Positions 8,436 to 16,123 of a DNA stretch of 16,123 bases are shown in pieces. Position 1 is the stretch's first letter, and every line of letters starts with the position of its first letter. The stretch lies in contig BQKZ01004417.1 of NCBI GenBank assembly GCA_036244855.1, forward strand, positions 52,377-68,499, written 5' to 3'. Under the pieces are notes generated by a model that had not been told where the DNA came from, made no database searches, and was given only the letters and a program-made list of their open reading frames with translations. Source of the DNA: Temnopleurus reevesii (Eukaryota; Echinodermata; Echinoidea; Temnopleuroida; Temnopleuridae). The translations under genes were made by a program, and so were the position numbers.

Positions 8436-8858
8436 CGTTATATCGTGTCAATAATGTACATCAGACCAGTGGCATGTAACATGAAAGATGCAATCAAACT
8501 TACGAAAAATATAGATCGTTAGTCCATGGCAAAGTGTGTTCCATAGAGATACGATTCATTTTCAATTTATCGTATCTATTTTATGTTACAGGCCCCTGTC
8601 CTGGAGTATACATCACCTGTCCTCACAGACCAATCCAAAGCTAGTATGTTGTATTATTCTTGGAGGATATGAATGTTACCATGTAGCTTTTGATTTTTTT
8701 TCCCACTTTGATTCTCTCCAATCTCGCGCACAAAACTCCTACTTAGTTTTGCACACGAGACTTTCTTGCCTCATGTCGTCAATCAATATCTGGAAGACAA
8801 TCGAGAAACTCAAATCTTCACCGTCAACCAATATGCAGAACCAAAGTCTATACAAATA
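8436..8858. other. Spacer between two SINEs
   Basis: It contains a 107-codon plus-strand ORF (8536-8859) without recognisable domains, signal peptide or codon bias. I see no reason to call it a gene. Confidence 0.4.
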
Positions 8859-9092
8859 GTGGTGTAGTGGTTCTTACTCTCGCCTTTCAACACGAGGGTC
8901 GTAGGTTCGAATCCTGCACATTGCGTCAATTTCCTTTAGCAAGATATTCATCCACATTGTGCTGCACTCAACCCAGGTGAGGTAAATGGGTACCGGTAGG
9001 AAGAAATTCCTTGAATGCAGTGAACGACGAATGGTAGCCATGCTATAGCCGGATAATAATGCACAGAGCGCTTAGAAACACTTAGAAACACA
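8859..9092 (+). mobile_element. tRNA-derived SINE, family 1 copy 2
   Basis: The head GTGGTGTAGTGGTTCT and the intact B box GGTTCGAATCC are better preserved than in the copy at 5605. The body matches that copy over ATTCATCCACATTGTGCTGC, CCCAGGTGAGGTAAATGGG and GGAAGAAATTCCTTG. After AGAGCGCTTAGAAACA the usual ATT tail is missing; a short ACTTAGAAACA repeat leads directly into CT-rich simple sequence. Confidence 0.87.
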
Positions 9093-9590
9093 TCCCTCTT
9101 CTTCTCCTCCTTATTCTGATATTCCTAATTTTTCTTTCTCTCCCTCTTCTTTTCCCTCCTGTGCTTATTTTTTTCTTCTTCTGCTTCTTCACTTCTCTTT
9201 CTTATTCTTCTTTCTGGCATCTCCTTTTTCTTCCTTATTTGTATCCTATTTCTTCTTTTCTTCCTCATCTTTTAATTCTCTCCTCCTCCTTGTTATTTTT
9301 CTTCTTCTCCTTTTCTTCTTCTTCTTCTTCTTCTTCTTCTTCTTCTTCTTCTCCTTCTTTTCGTCTTCTTCTTCTTCTTCTTCTTATTCTTCTCCTCCTC
9401 CTCCTTATTCTTCTTCTTCTTCTTCTTCTTCTCCTTCTCCTTCTTTTCGTCTTCTTCTTCTTTTTCTTCTTTTCCTCCTCCTCCTCCCCCTTCCTCTTCT
9501 TCTTCTTTTCCCTCTTCTTCTTCTTCTTCTTCTTCTTCTTCTTCTTCTTCTTCTTCTTCTTCTTCTTCTTCTTCTTCTTCTATTTTTCCT
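9093..9590 (+). repeat. Long polypyrimidine tract, mainly (CTT)n
   Basis: About 500 bases consist almost entirely of C and T on the plus strand. The purest (CTT)n runs are at about 9313-9351 and 9513-9581; the latter is roughly 23 units. TCC-rich stretches interrupt it. Apparent ORFs across it (Ser/Phe/Leu-rich on plus, Glu/Lys-rich on minus) are consequences of the repeat. Such homopurine-homopyrimidine DNA can form triplex (H-DNA) structures and is prone to length change. Confidence 0.95.
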
Positions 9591-11749
9591 CCTCCACTAC
9601 AACTTCCATTATACTTCACTCCTATCTTCCTGCACGAGTCTCTAGTCTGATGTATGCACGTCACTGTTAATCACTCCTGTCTACAACCATGGTATTTCAT
9701 TGTATGATGAGGCTTTTTACGGCTTCATTTAATTTTTAATATTGGTCATTCGTACTTCTTTTTATATCGATAATGTTTGTTTCTTGAATTGTTAATTAAT
9801 AAATCCCACTGCCAAATTTCTACTTATTGGTTTCCTTATATGTAACATTTGAAAAAACATCACACGCAAAGCAAATTTTGTTTTTAACCGGGTTTTATAT
9901 TTTGCTATTATATACGTATATAAATAGCGGGTTAGATTTAATCGCAATCGCGCTTTGCTCATTACTCCTATGATATTCTTTTACCTTAAATGTCAATTCC
10001 CTTGTCAACGTTTTCTATATTTTACATAATAACATAACCCGGTTTTCTTAGTTTTTCATTTCACTTTCGATCAATTCATTAAAGTTGCCGAATATTATGT
10101 CATGCGCAACATTTTCCCTGCTGGTTGGCCTGGTTTTTTTTAATGAATGTATTTCCTTTCCAATCTTTGCTTTGTGTTTGTTTTTAACGACACGAATTAT
10201 AACAGTATATTTTATCGTATATTATTTCAGCCTGTTCACTCTTTACTCTTTAAAGTTACGTGTATCAGCTTTTAGCTGCAATGTCAAATTCTAATAAACC
10301 ATATGAATGCAATACAATACGATTCAATTAAATTTTTGTAATATTTACTTCATAGCTTATTAAATATACCCTTAAACCACTTAGCTTGGTATCTTATTTC
10401 TTAACAATATTTTCACTCATTATCTTATGTTAAAACCAGTAAACTGCTGGCCAGCGAGTAGCGGGATAGGGTTTCAGAGAGAGCTTTGGCGACCTTTCGG
10501 GTTAGCCGGTAAAAGCTTTTTAGTGTTTCATCGCGGATTTGTCTGAGGAAATATTAAGAAGTATCTGCTTGCAATAATTACATAATTTTTTGCCTCTTAA
10601 TGGCTAGATTTGGGAAGTACCTACATTACGTGATCACACAAAGATCGTGCAATTAGCAAAGAATTCAAATTCGAGCACGTGACCATTAAGTTGGCGATGG
10701 GCTAATTGAATATTTTGTTACGAGCACTGTACAGGCTATAAGAATGTTTATGTTGGCGAAAGTATTGTTTCGCTACTGTATAGTAAATTAATATTTTTGA
10801 TGAATGGCATAATTTCAATCAAATTTAGACTAAAAGTTAAAGTTATATGTAGCTTTCTGGGAAAGAAAATTATGAATGCAGTTTAAATATTTTCTGGTCT
10901 ATTCTTTACATGATTTAGTTTCATCAGATTTATGAAAATTATTATTGCGATACTTCCTAAAATTCCTTGGATTGAATAGGTAATCTTAAAAATTAAAAGT
11001 CAAGAACCAATCTGAAGCTAGAGTGGAATTTTTAATCTAACATCACAAATATTGAAAACTATATATATATCCACATTTAAAAAAAAATCTTTCACGGAAC
11101 ATTTGTTTTATTTTTTATAGAATTCAATCCCCCAAGTATGTTTAATCTGCAACGAGCTCAACAAATAACGTGAACCAAGGAACCTATGAGAAATGAAATC
11201 CCGACATAGCATACCATGTTAATTCTATAGGATAAGTTTCAATGGATTTGTAACTCCCTTTGTGCAAAACAATACCCTCTGGCTCCCATCACTTCGTGAA
11301 CACATGCACGGACGACACAATAGCTACGTAACCATGAAGAACATAATTTTGTATTGTGATGTACCGAATTATATATCTTTATAATATATCAAAATACCGG
11401 TGAATAGTTGTTTTTTTTTAACCACTGGGGGCAGCACAATGATCCCATCCTCACGTCTCGTCTCCTTATCATGTCATTGATGAAGTCTTGATTGCATTGT
11501 GTATCATCTTAATTGGCCACCAACCTCCGTTATTATTTTGCTCTTGGTAATACTCCTTTAAATGTTTATTAACAAATGAAGCTACTGTGTTAATTCAGTC
11601 GAGCAATGCCACTTGAAGAATCAAGCGAAAGCCCATGTGGAATGAAATATATGGGTTTTTTTTTAATCTCTGAGATGACTTTTTTCTATTTTCCATATTT
11701 TACAATCTTTACCAATGATATTATTATCCTAATCATTATGTGTTATATT
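9591..11749. other. Long AT-rich region without a supported gene
   Basis: More than 2 kb holds only short unremarkable ORFs. A perfect 16-base palindrome built around TATACGTATA lies at 9908-9923. An E-box CACGTG is near 10676. CCACTGGGGGCAG at 11422-11434 is near but not equal to a CTCF core. No tRNA-like head, hairpin or reverse-transcriptase remnant was recognised. Confidence 0.4.
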
Positions 11750-11835
11750 TTATGCGCCTAGAGCGCCTCACGGGAATTTAGAGCGCTTTACAAATCTAAA
11801 ATATTATTATGATTATTATTATTATTATCATCATC
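11750..11835 (+). mobile_element. 3' end of a SINE (5'-truncated)
   Basis: TATGCGCCTAGAGCGCC and AGAGCGCTTTACAAAT are followed by (ATT)n. The GCGCT-ACAAA block just before an ATT tail is also seen at 5850-5892, so this looks like the LINE-derived tail of a related SINE. No tRNA-like head is present upstream. Confidence 0.65.
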
Positions 11836-12814
11836 TAATTATCATGGGTAATTGCATGCTTCGAATGAAAATCCACCTTTTCTTACAATGGCCTTTGATT
11901 ATCATTACGTCTGTTTTAACGATGCTCTTACAATCCAATAATCATGTGAGAGAGAATGATGAAAAAAGCTGGTCAGAGAATGTTATAGAATGTCCTTCTT
12001 CTAGTCTCTTAATACCTTTGTTAACTAGTGCAATCAATCCCTATGGTGATTTCTATTATGGATGTGTACGCTAATGATGCTTACGATATTGTGACCATGA
12101 GAATGGCGAACGCCTTTAGAAAAAAGTAGAATGCAGACAAGAATTTTTTTTTTGAAAGAATCATTGCAAATCACACTTTTAAAATCAAGTTACGAAATAG
12201 ATGTACAAATATCCTTGAGGAAATCTAAAAAGAGTAAAAAAAAAAATAATTTAAAACAATTTTTCAGAAGGCATCATTTAAAAAAGAGGAAAAGTTATGA
12301 GCGAAGACTATTACTAGTTTTTTTGTATTATGCATGATTCTTTTTTATTACAGCTACGTTCTCCCTTAAATGAAGAATGCCACATGAATGTCAATTTATT
12401 GTAAGATGTTCGTCAACATGGTAAAACTCCGTGCATGAGACAGCTTTACACGTGAAGGACATCCGCCATAGGCAAATCAACCCGATTTAATCTTTTTAAT
12501 ACACGGCTTCTCATCTTTAAGAGACTCTTTATAGTACATAATAAGTTCGAAATGTTAGAATATTAAATGCTCTGAACACGATTTAAAATATTTTTGAAAT
12601 ATCAAGACGAACGCAAATTCAATGGTACTTTCTAATGATATTTAAATCGGAACCGGCTTGTCATTGTCGTGTCCGCACAGTTGAATATACGGTGTACGGT
12701 TCTATTGTCCGTGCTCCACTTAACTTTTCGGAAATAGTTTATATCAAGTTTCTGATGGAAGAGACTTCGATATCTTCCCTTTATTGCCAAGTCCAAATTT
12801 TATACAAATACATT
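11836..12814. other. AT-rich region without a supported gene
   Basis: ORFs of 76 and 68 codons occur; the second is Lys-rich because of A runs. Neither shows family features. Part of the 151-codon ORF starting at 12635 lies here, but it continues into a microsatellite and is not credible as a gene. Confidence 0.4.
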
Positions 12815-12896
12815 TTAAGTCGTGGGTTCGAGCCCTCGATGGATAATCTTAAACTGCTTTCTTCTCTTTTTTTTTTAGGTGCGCGGCATGAATTCA
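12815..12896 (+). mobile_element. Probable SINE fragment with a B-box
   Basis: GTGGGTTCGAGCCCTCGATGG carries a tRNA T-arm and B-box (GGTTCGAGCCC) at about 12824-12842. It is followed by a short body with GCGCGGCATGAATTC and then an ATT/ATC tail, as in the other SINEs here. No A box is visible upstream. Confidence 0.5.
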
Positions 12897-13082
12897 ACAC
12901 ATTATCATCAATATTTTATTATCATTATCATTATTTTTGTTATTATCATCATTATTATTGCTATTATCATTATTATTATTATTATTGCTATTATTATTAT
13001 TATTATCATTATTATCATCATTGCTATTATTATTGTTACAATTATCATTATCATCATTATGATTATTATTATTATACATTAT
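12897..13082 (+). repeat. Interrupted (ATT/ATC)n microsatellite
   Basis: About 185 bases of ATT with scattered ATC and GCT units. It probably grew from the A/T-rich tail of the adjacent SINE fragment. Ile-, Tyr- and Asn-rich ORFs across it are artefacts of the repeat. Confidence 0.92.
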
Positions 13083-13404
13083 GTTTATAGGTCATATACA
13101 TAAATTATTTGAAGGCTATTACATCGAGCAAACTCAGCTCTTGTAAGCAAGAAAATCGTGCTAAAATGCAAAATTGATAAAGTGATAAAAAGCAGTATAT
13201 AGATATTTCTGCAAGTAGATTAGAATTAATTCTCTTCAGAGTTTGCTTTTGATATCGATGTGGGCGTGGTTATTGACAAAGTGCTCTGATACTCTTTTCC
13301 AAGTTCACGTAGAGCCGATAAATACATTTCTTTGTATAATTTATTAATTTATTATTATATAGCGAATTTATTAAAAGCCCATGACTTGACAATACGTATG
13401 GCTG
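13083..13404. other. Intergenic sequence, nothing recognised
   Basis: AT-rich DNA between the microsatellite and the tRNA-like fragments. No gene or hairpin seen. Confidence 0.4.
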
Positions 13405-13510
13405 GGAGAGGTTCGAAATCTACCGCCCGAGCACTCTGAAGATTCCGTGGTTATGACGCTGGTTTAGTATCACAAAGGTCGAGGGTTCGAGTCCTGCTCG
13501 GATGCTGTCA
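13405..13510 (+). mobile_element. tRNA-like SINE head, family 3 (decayed)
   Basis: GTGGTTATGACGCTGG at about 13447 resembles the D-arm and A-box region of Val-type tRNAs, AAAGGTC resembles a variable region, and GGTTCGAGTCC at 13484-13494 is a perfect B box. The 5' acceptor half is missing and no cloverleaf closes. A second weaker B-box-like word, GGTTCGAAATC, stands about 70 bases upstream (near 13410), suggesting two decayed heads in tandem. Confidence 0.55.
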
Positions 13511-13933
13511 TGTGTTTTTCACAGTATTTGAGCACTAGGTACTAGCGTATGTAATTCCATCGTGAATATTGGTGGTAAACAAATTAATTGTATTATCATA
13601 TGATATGCAACTGCAACATCTTCTATTTTGCGTTACATCCCCTTTTCTCTTGAAAGGAGTAGTTCAGTCATAGAATAACGATTTGCATTCGAAGCACGAG
13701 TTAGTACTTTCGTTTGAACTACAAGCATTTTTCCCCCTTTTGATTACTTTTATGATATGTTGTTTGTGGAATGGTCATATAAGTAGACAGGTGAAATTCA
13801 TTCTGGCGTTGTTTGGGTTCTCAATTGATTATCCAGAGATATAAGTGCTTCCTTATAAACTACAATTAGAGGAATAGTGTAATGATTATTGTATTGTGGT
13901 TTGAAAGAGGTTCATCCTGGTGAAGAATAATTG
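13511..13933. other. Intergenic sequence, nothing recognised
   Basis: No ORF of note, no repeat match to the other elements. It ends at the strong hairpin at 13934. Confidence 0.4.
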
Positions 13934-14002
13934 AAGAGAGTTGGTCAGTTGTCTCACGACGTTCTACGTTTGCTCATCGTGAGACTGCTGATCGACTCTC
14001 TT
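13934..14002 (+). ncRNA. Candidate microRNA-precursor-like hairpin
   Basis: The 26-base arm at 13934-13959 pairs with 13977-14002: 25 of 26 positions pair, three of them as G-U, with a single U-U mismatch, around a 17-base loop. The three G-U pairs would be A-C mismatches on the other strand, so the fold favours a plus-strand RNA. Total length (69 bases) and arm length suit a Dicer substrate. I do not recognise a known mature microRNA in either arm. A tiny inverted-repeat element is the main alternative, and expression is not shown by sequence alone. Confidence 0.4.
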
Positions 14003-14562
14003 AAAAGAAGAGTCTACCCCAGAATAATTATTTTCTAACAGAAGCAGAAAAAATTGGAGAGCAGAACAAAAAAAGTTTCAGGAAAATCGGACAACTAATA
14101 ACAAAGTTATGAATTTATAAAGATTAGGAAAAACAAGCAAATCAGTGAAAATTTCCAGGCATGTTGCCATTTTGATGACGTCACGGGTGCACAACTAACC
14201 ATCATCCTATATATATTTATAGTGCAAAATTCATCATTTTTACAGAAAGACACACAATTTGTATGAATGTAAACATGCAAATATGGGAGCTACATATCTA
14301 TCATGAAGATATACTACAGTTAAACTTGTAAGGAAATCTTATTTTGGGGAAAAAGTTACATTTTTTAAAACATTGATATCAATATCATAAATAGTTAGTA
14401 GTGTACCTATAAAGTCATCAGTTGCCAATTTGTCTAGATTTTCTAACATTAATAAATTTCTTATTAGTAGTCCGATTTATCTCAAACTGTTTTTGTTCTG
14501 TTCAACAATTTTTTTTTGCATCTGTTGAAAAATCATTATTTTTTGTTAGAGTTTCCTTTTAA
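14001..14562. mobile_element. Full-length foldback element, family B, bounded by TTAA
   Basis: The left end TTAAAAGAAGAGTCTACC...TAACAGAAGCAG and the right end read in reverse, TTAAAAGGAAACTCTAAC...CAACAGATGCA, are inverted copies; homology continues through CAGAACAAAAA and AATCGGAC-ACTAATAA for about 110 bases. A related partial copy is at 4759-5107. TTAA at both edges would fit a piggyBac-like target, but the terminal bases are not the usual piggyBac CCY type, and the other copy cannot confirm it. TGACGTCA, a full CRE, lies at 14176-14183. No coding capacity. Confidence 0.78.
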
Positions 14563-14573
14563 ATCATTACTTT

Positions 14574-14705
14574 ATTGGTTGGCACGATTTAGTAACGGAT
14601 CAACTGATCTCCCCACTGATTGGCTAGTTACGTTCAACTTATGATGGTTGTTTATAGCCAAACCAGCACTGCGATTGGCCGTGTGGAAATGATGGTATGA
14701 CGTCA
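14574..14705 (+). promoter_or_regulatory. Cluster of three inverted CCAAT boxes and a CRE palindrome
   Basis: ATTGG (inverted CCAAT, the NF-Y site) occurs at 14574, 14619 and 14674, and a perfect CRE, TGACGTCA, follows at 14698-14705. NF-Y plus CREB/ATF sites with this spacing are common in TATA-less animal promoters. No gene is recognised downstream apart from a very short ORF beginning 53 bases after the CRE. Chance occurrence in AT-rich DNA is possible. Confidence 0.35.
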
Positions 14706-14757
14706 TCAGCTCACTCAGCTTTATTACTGTCCTGTACCAAGTTGTAATGGAATAACC

Positions 14758-14829
14758 ATGACAACAAAATTAGTAGCATCAGCAGCACCAAGAGGTTCTT
14801 TCCTATCACGTTCATCATTTTTCGTATGA
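14758..14829 (+). CDS. Very short ORF of 23 codons, possible first exon or micropeptide
   Basis: An ATG in the good context ACCATGA opens a frame of 23 codons rich in Ser, Ala and Arg with no acidic residue, ending in TGA. It sits 53 bases after the CRE of the CCAAT/CRE cluster, which is why I list it. A weak donor-like AGAG|GT lies within it near 14794. The composition would fit the start of an organelle-targeting peptide, but the length is too short for any firm call and it may be meaningless. Confidence 0.15.
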   Translation: MTTKLVASAAPRGSFLSRSSFFV

Positions 14830-15113
14830 ATACCTTGGTATTTCTAAAGTGTACCAATCATCTCACTGTCAGGGACTGTTTTAAGAGCAAATTGAACATC
14901 CTTACAAATATTGAACAACAGACATGTCCATTTCGGCTAATAGAATTGGGAGTGGACAAAACAAGAAAATCATCATTTATCATTTATGTATATTTATCAT
15001 TTCATTAATATTTGATCGAAGTATTTCCAAGGCCAATGATACAGATGTGATGTGGTTTGTTTTCGAGTAATTTTTGCTGTCCGACACTTTTGTTTGATTT
15101 TGATTTGATAAGA
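14830..15113. other. Spacer, nothing recognised
   Basis: A 60-codon ORF occurs here without recognisable features. Confidence 0.4.
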
Positions 15114-15283
15114 ACACTCTAAAAAATCGCTTTTATACAGGCAATTTACTTAATTGAATAGTTGATTTGCAATTGACACCATTTTAGAAGATATCCATAT
15201 GAGTATGAAAGTATGAATACCCAATGAAATCAAGGCAAATTTTTCTCCATTTGATTAGTAATTTCAACGATTTCTTAGAGTGT
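15114..15283. mobile_element. Short element with ACACTCT terminal inverted repeats
   Basis: ACACTCTAAAAAATCG at the left end is mirrored by CGATTTCTTAGAGTGT at the right end, giving about 16-19 bases of terminal inverted repeat over 170 bases. The inside is AT-rich and not strongly palindromic. The size and ends fit a small non-autonomous DNA transposon; no clear target duplication is seen. Confidence 0.6.
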
Positions 15284-15580
15284 GTACTATAATTCAATAA
15301 GATCTAATGTGGTATCGTATCATTCCATTAATGTATTTTAGTGTAAAATCATTTCAAATTCACACTTCTGTTGAAATAGCGTGTTTCTTTTCTTGAAAAA
15401 TAAAGGAAGCGTTCAAACAACTTACTGTCATAGAAAAAAATAAACTTTACAAGTTAAACGAATCCTTTCCAGGCCTCCACAATAGCTCAAGCAAAGAAAT
15501 ACAGTAGCTTCCCTCTTTATTCAGCAACAGGTGTGACACAAGTCTTATATTTCTTCGCAGAAAGAGAGGGAAGGAAACGT
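15284..15580. other. Spacer, nothing recognised
   Basis: AT-rich. It contains most of a 75-codon minus-strand ORF (15447-15674) that runs through the hairpin at 15581 and has no recognisable domain. Confidence 0.4.
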
Positions 15581-15617
15581 CGTTTGTTTTCTTGCAGGAA
15601 CTGCAAGAAAACAAGTG
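15581..15617. repeat. Strong 17-base-pair hairpin with a 3-base loop
   Basis: TTGTTTTCTTGCAG at 15584-15597 is followed by GAA and then its exact reverse complement at 15601-15614. Three further pairs, two of them G-U, extend the stem to 15581-15617. This is nearly a perfect palindrome. It may be a cruciform-prone relic of a repair event or a structured RNA; no gene ends beside it. Confidence 0.85.
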
Positions 15618-15725
15618 ATGGAAGAGCATTTCAAACCTTGCAAAAGGAAGGCTAGAACTCATTAAGTCCTTCAATATCCACTGATTCTTTTGTTGAATCT
15701 TTTAATCAGTATTAAGATATGCATA

Positions 15726-15783
15726 TTAATGAGGTCGGTAACGGAAGGACGTCATAATGTGCTTCCGTTAGCGACCTCATTAA
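15726..15783. repeat. Short palindrome, 22-base arms, 14-base loop
   Basis: TTAATGAGGTCGGTAACGGAAG-type arms at 15726-15747 and 15762-15783 are inverted copies with one mismatch. The loop contains GACGTCAT, a CRE-like word. It could be a very small foldback element with TTAA edges or a structured RNA. Confidence 0.85.
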
Positions 15784-15956
15784 AAGTTTTTGCGTGAACT
15801 TTAAATTTTTTGTCTGAATGTGGGCTCATTTAGCATGGAATTGCCCATTTTTTAAATACATGTATTCTGCATGATTCCACACATTCATGAATAAAGTGTT
15901 GCCAGTGTTGTATTCAGTTTGCACACTTGTAGTAATAATTTGCAACCTCTTTCTTA

Positions 15957-16123
15957 TACAGAGTGAGTCAAAAAAAATGTCCCCCAACTTTGATGCCGTC
16001 CTGTTCAAAACATAAAATTATAATCCTGGTTTCGATGGTATATCCTGATAGAGTATTCTCCAAAGACTATTTTGGTACCGTTTTTATTGATATTTTTGCA
16101 CGCATGACTGCACATGAGACAAC
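15957..16123 (+). mobile_element. Possible start of a mariner/Tc1-type transposon, cut by the window end
   Basis: TACAGAGTGAGTCAAAAAAAATGTCCCC begins with TA and resembles the terminal repeats of mariner-type elements (TA-CAGGGTGTCCCAAAA and variants). The following 130 bases would be leader sequence; no transposase is visible before the window ends, so the call rests on the terminus alone. Confidence 0.35.

Noticed and set aside
8536..8859. 107-codon plus-strand ORF as a possible small protein gene
   Set aside because: No domain, no signal peptide and no supporting context between two SINEs; length is within chance for this window.
9161..9670. 169-codon plus-strand ORF rich in Ser, Phe and Leu, and a Glu/Lys-rich 123-codon minus-strand ORF over the same DNA
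   Set aside because: Both are read-through of the CTT repeat; composition comes entirely from the microsatellite.
11422..11434. CTCF-like word CCACTGGGGGCAG
   Set aside because: One base short of the usual core, and isolated; too weak to call an insulator site.
12131..12337. Lys/Arg-rich 68-codon ORF that looks like a basic DNA-binding tail
   Set aside because: Basic residues come from A-rich runs; no domain or promoter context.
12635..13103. ORFs rich in Tyr/His, Ile or Asn across the ATT/ATC tract
   Set aside because: Produced by the triplet repeat in different frames; the 5' part of the 151-codon ORF shows no domain.
1..16123. CRISPR array, prokaryotic operon, or phage-like module
   Set aside because: No regularly spaced direct repeats, no ribosome-binding-site-linked ORF clusters; all features are animal-type.

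Overview
This is AT-rich, gene-poor DNA from an animal, most likely an echinoderm and probably a sea urchin. The evidence is one single-exon rhodopsin-class receptor gene, three kinds of tRNA-derived SINE with ATT/ATC tails, several foldback (MITE-like) DNA elements, long simple repeats, and no prokaryotic gene organisation. The species assignment is inferred from the style of the receptor and repeats, not from a database match.

Layout. Positions 1-1230 hold no gene I can support. A decayed inverted-repeat region lies at 1231-1632. The only convincing intact protein gene is on the minus strand at 1712-2824, a seven-transmembrane class A GPCR of about 370 residues with unusual motifs. A 104-base tandem duplication ending in AATAAA and (GAATT)n lies at 3507-3703, and a 16-base G run at 4163-4178. 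Positions 4533-5401 hold two foldback elements of one family (A) flanking a partial copy of another (B); a full-length B copy lies at 14001-14562.

Positions 5605-9092 are mobile-element debris: a SINE at 5605-5892, half of a foldback element, a 44-codon reverse-transcriptase remnant (7365-7496), two intact foldback elements (7597-7771 and 7927-8065), a second SINE family (8178-8435) and another copy of the first (8859-9092). That copy runs directly into about 500 bases of CTT-type polypyrimidine DNA. The stretch 9591-12814 is nearly empty apart from one SINE tail. An ATT/ATC microsatellite (12897-13082) and two tRNA-like SINE fragments follow.

The right end (13930-16123) is rich in hairpins: a 26-base-pair stem resembling a microRNA precursor (13934-14002), the full B element, a CCAAT/CRE promoter-like cluster with a tiny ORF, a small terminal-inverted-repeat element, two further strong hairpins, and a possible mariner-type transposon end at 15957.

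The receptor appears to stand alone, with no visible partner genes. The rest of the window is best read as layered transposon insertions. Its most unexpected parts are the 13934-14002 hairpin and the promoter-like patch at 14574-14829.
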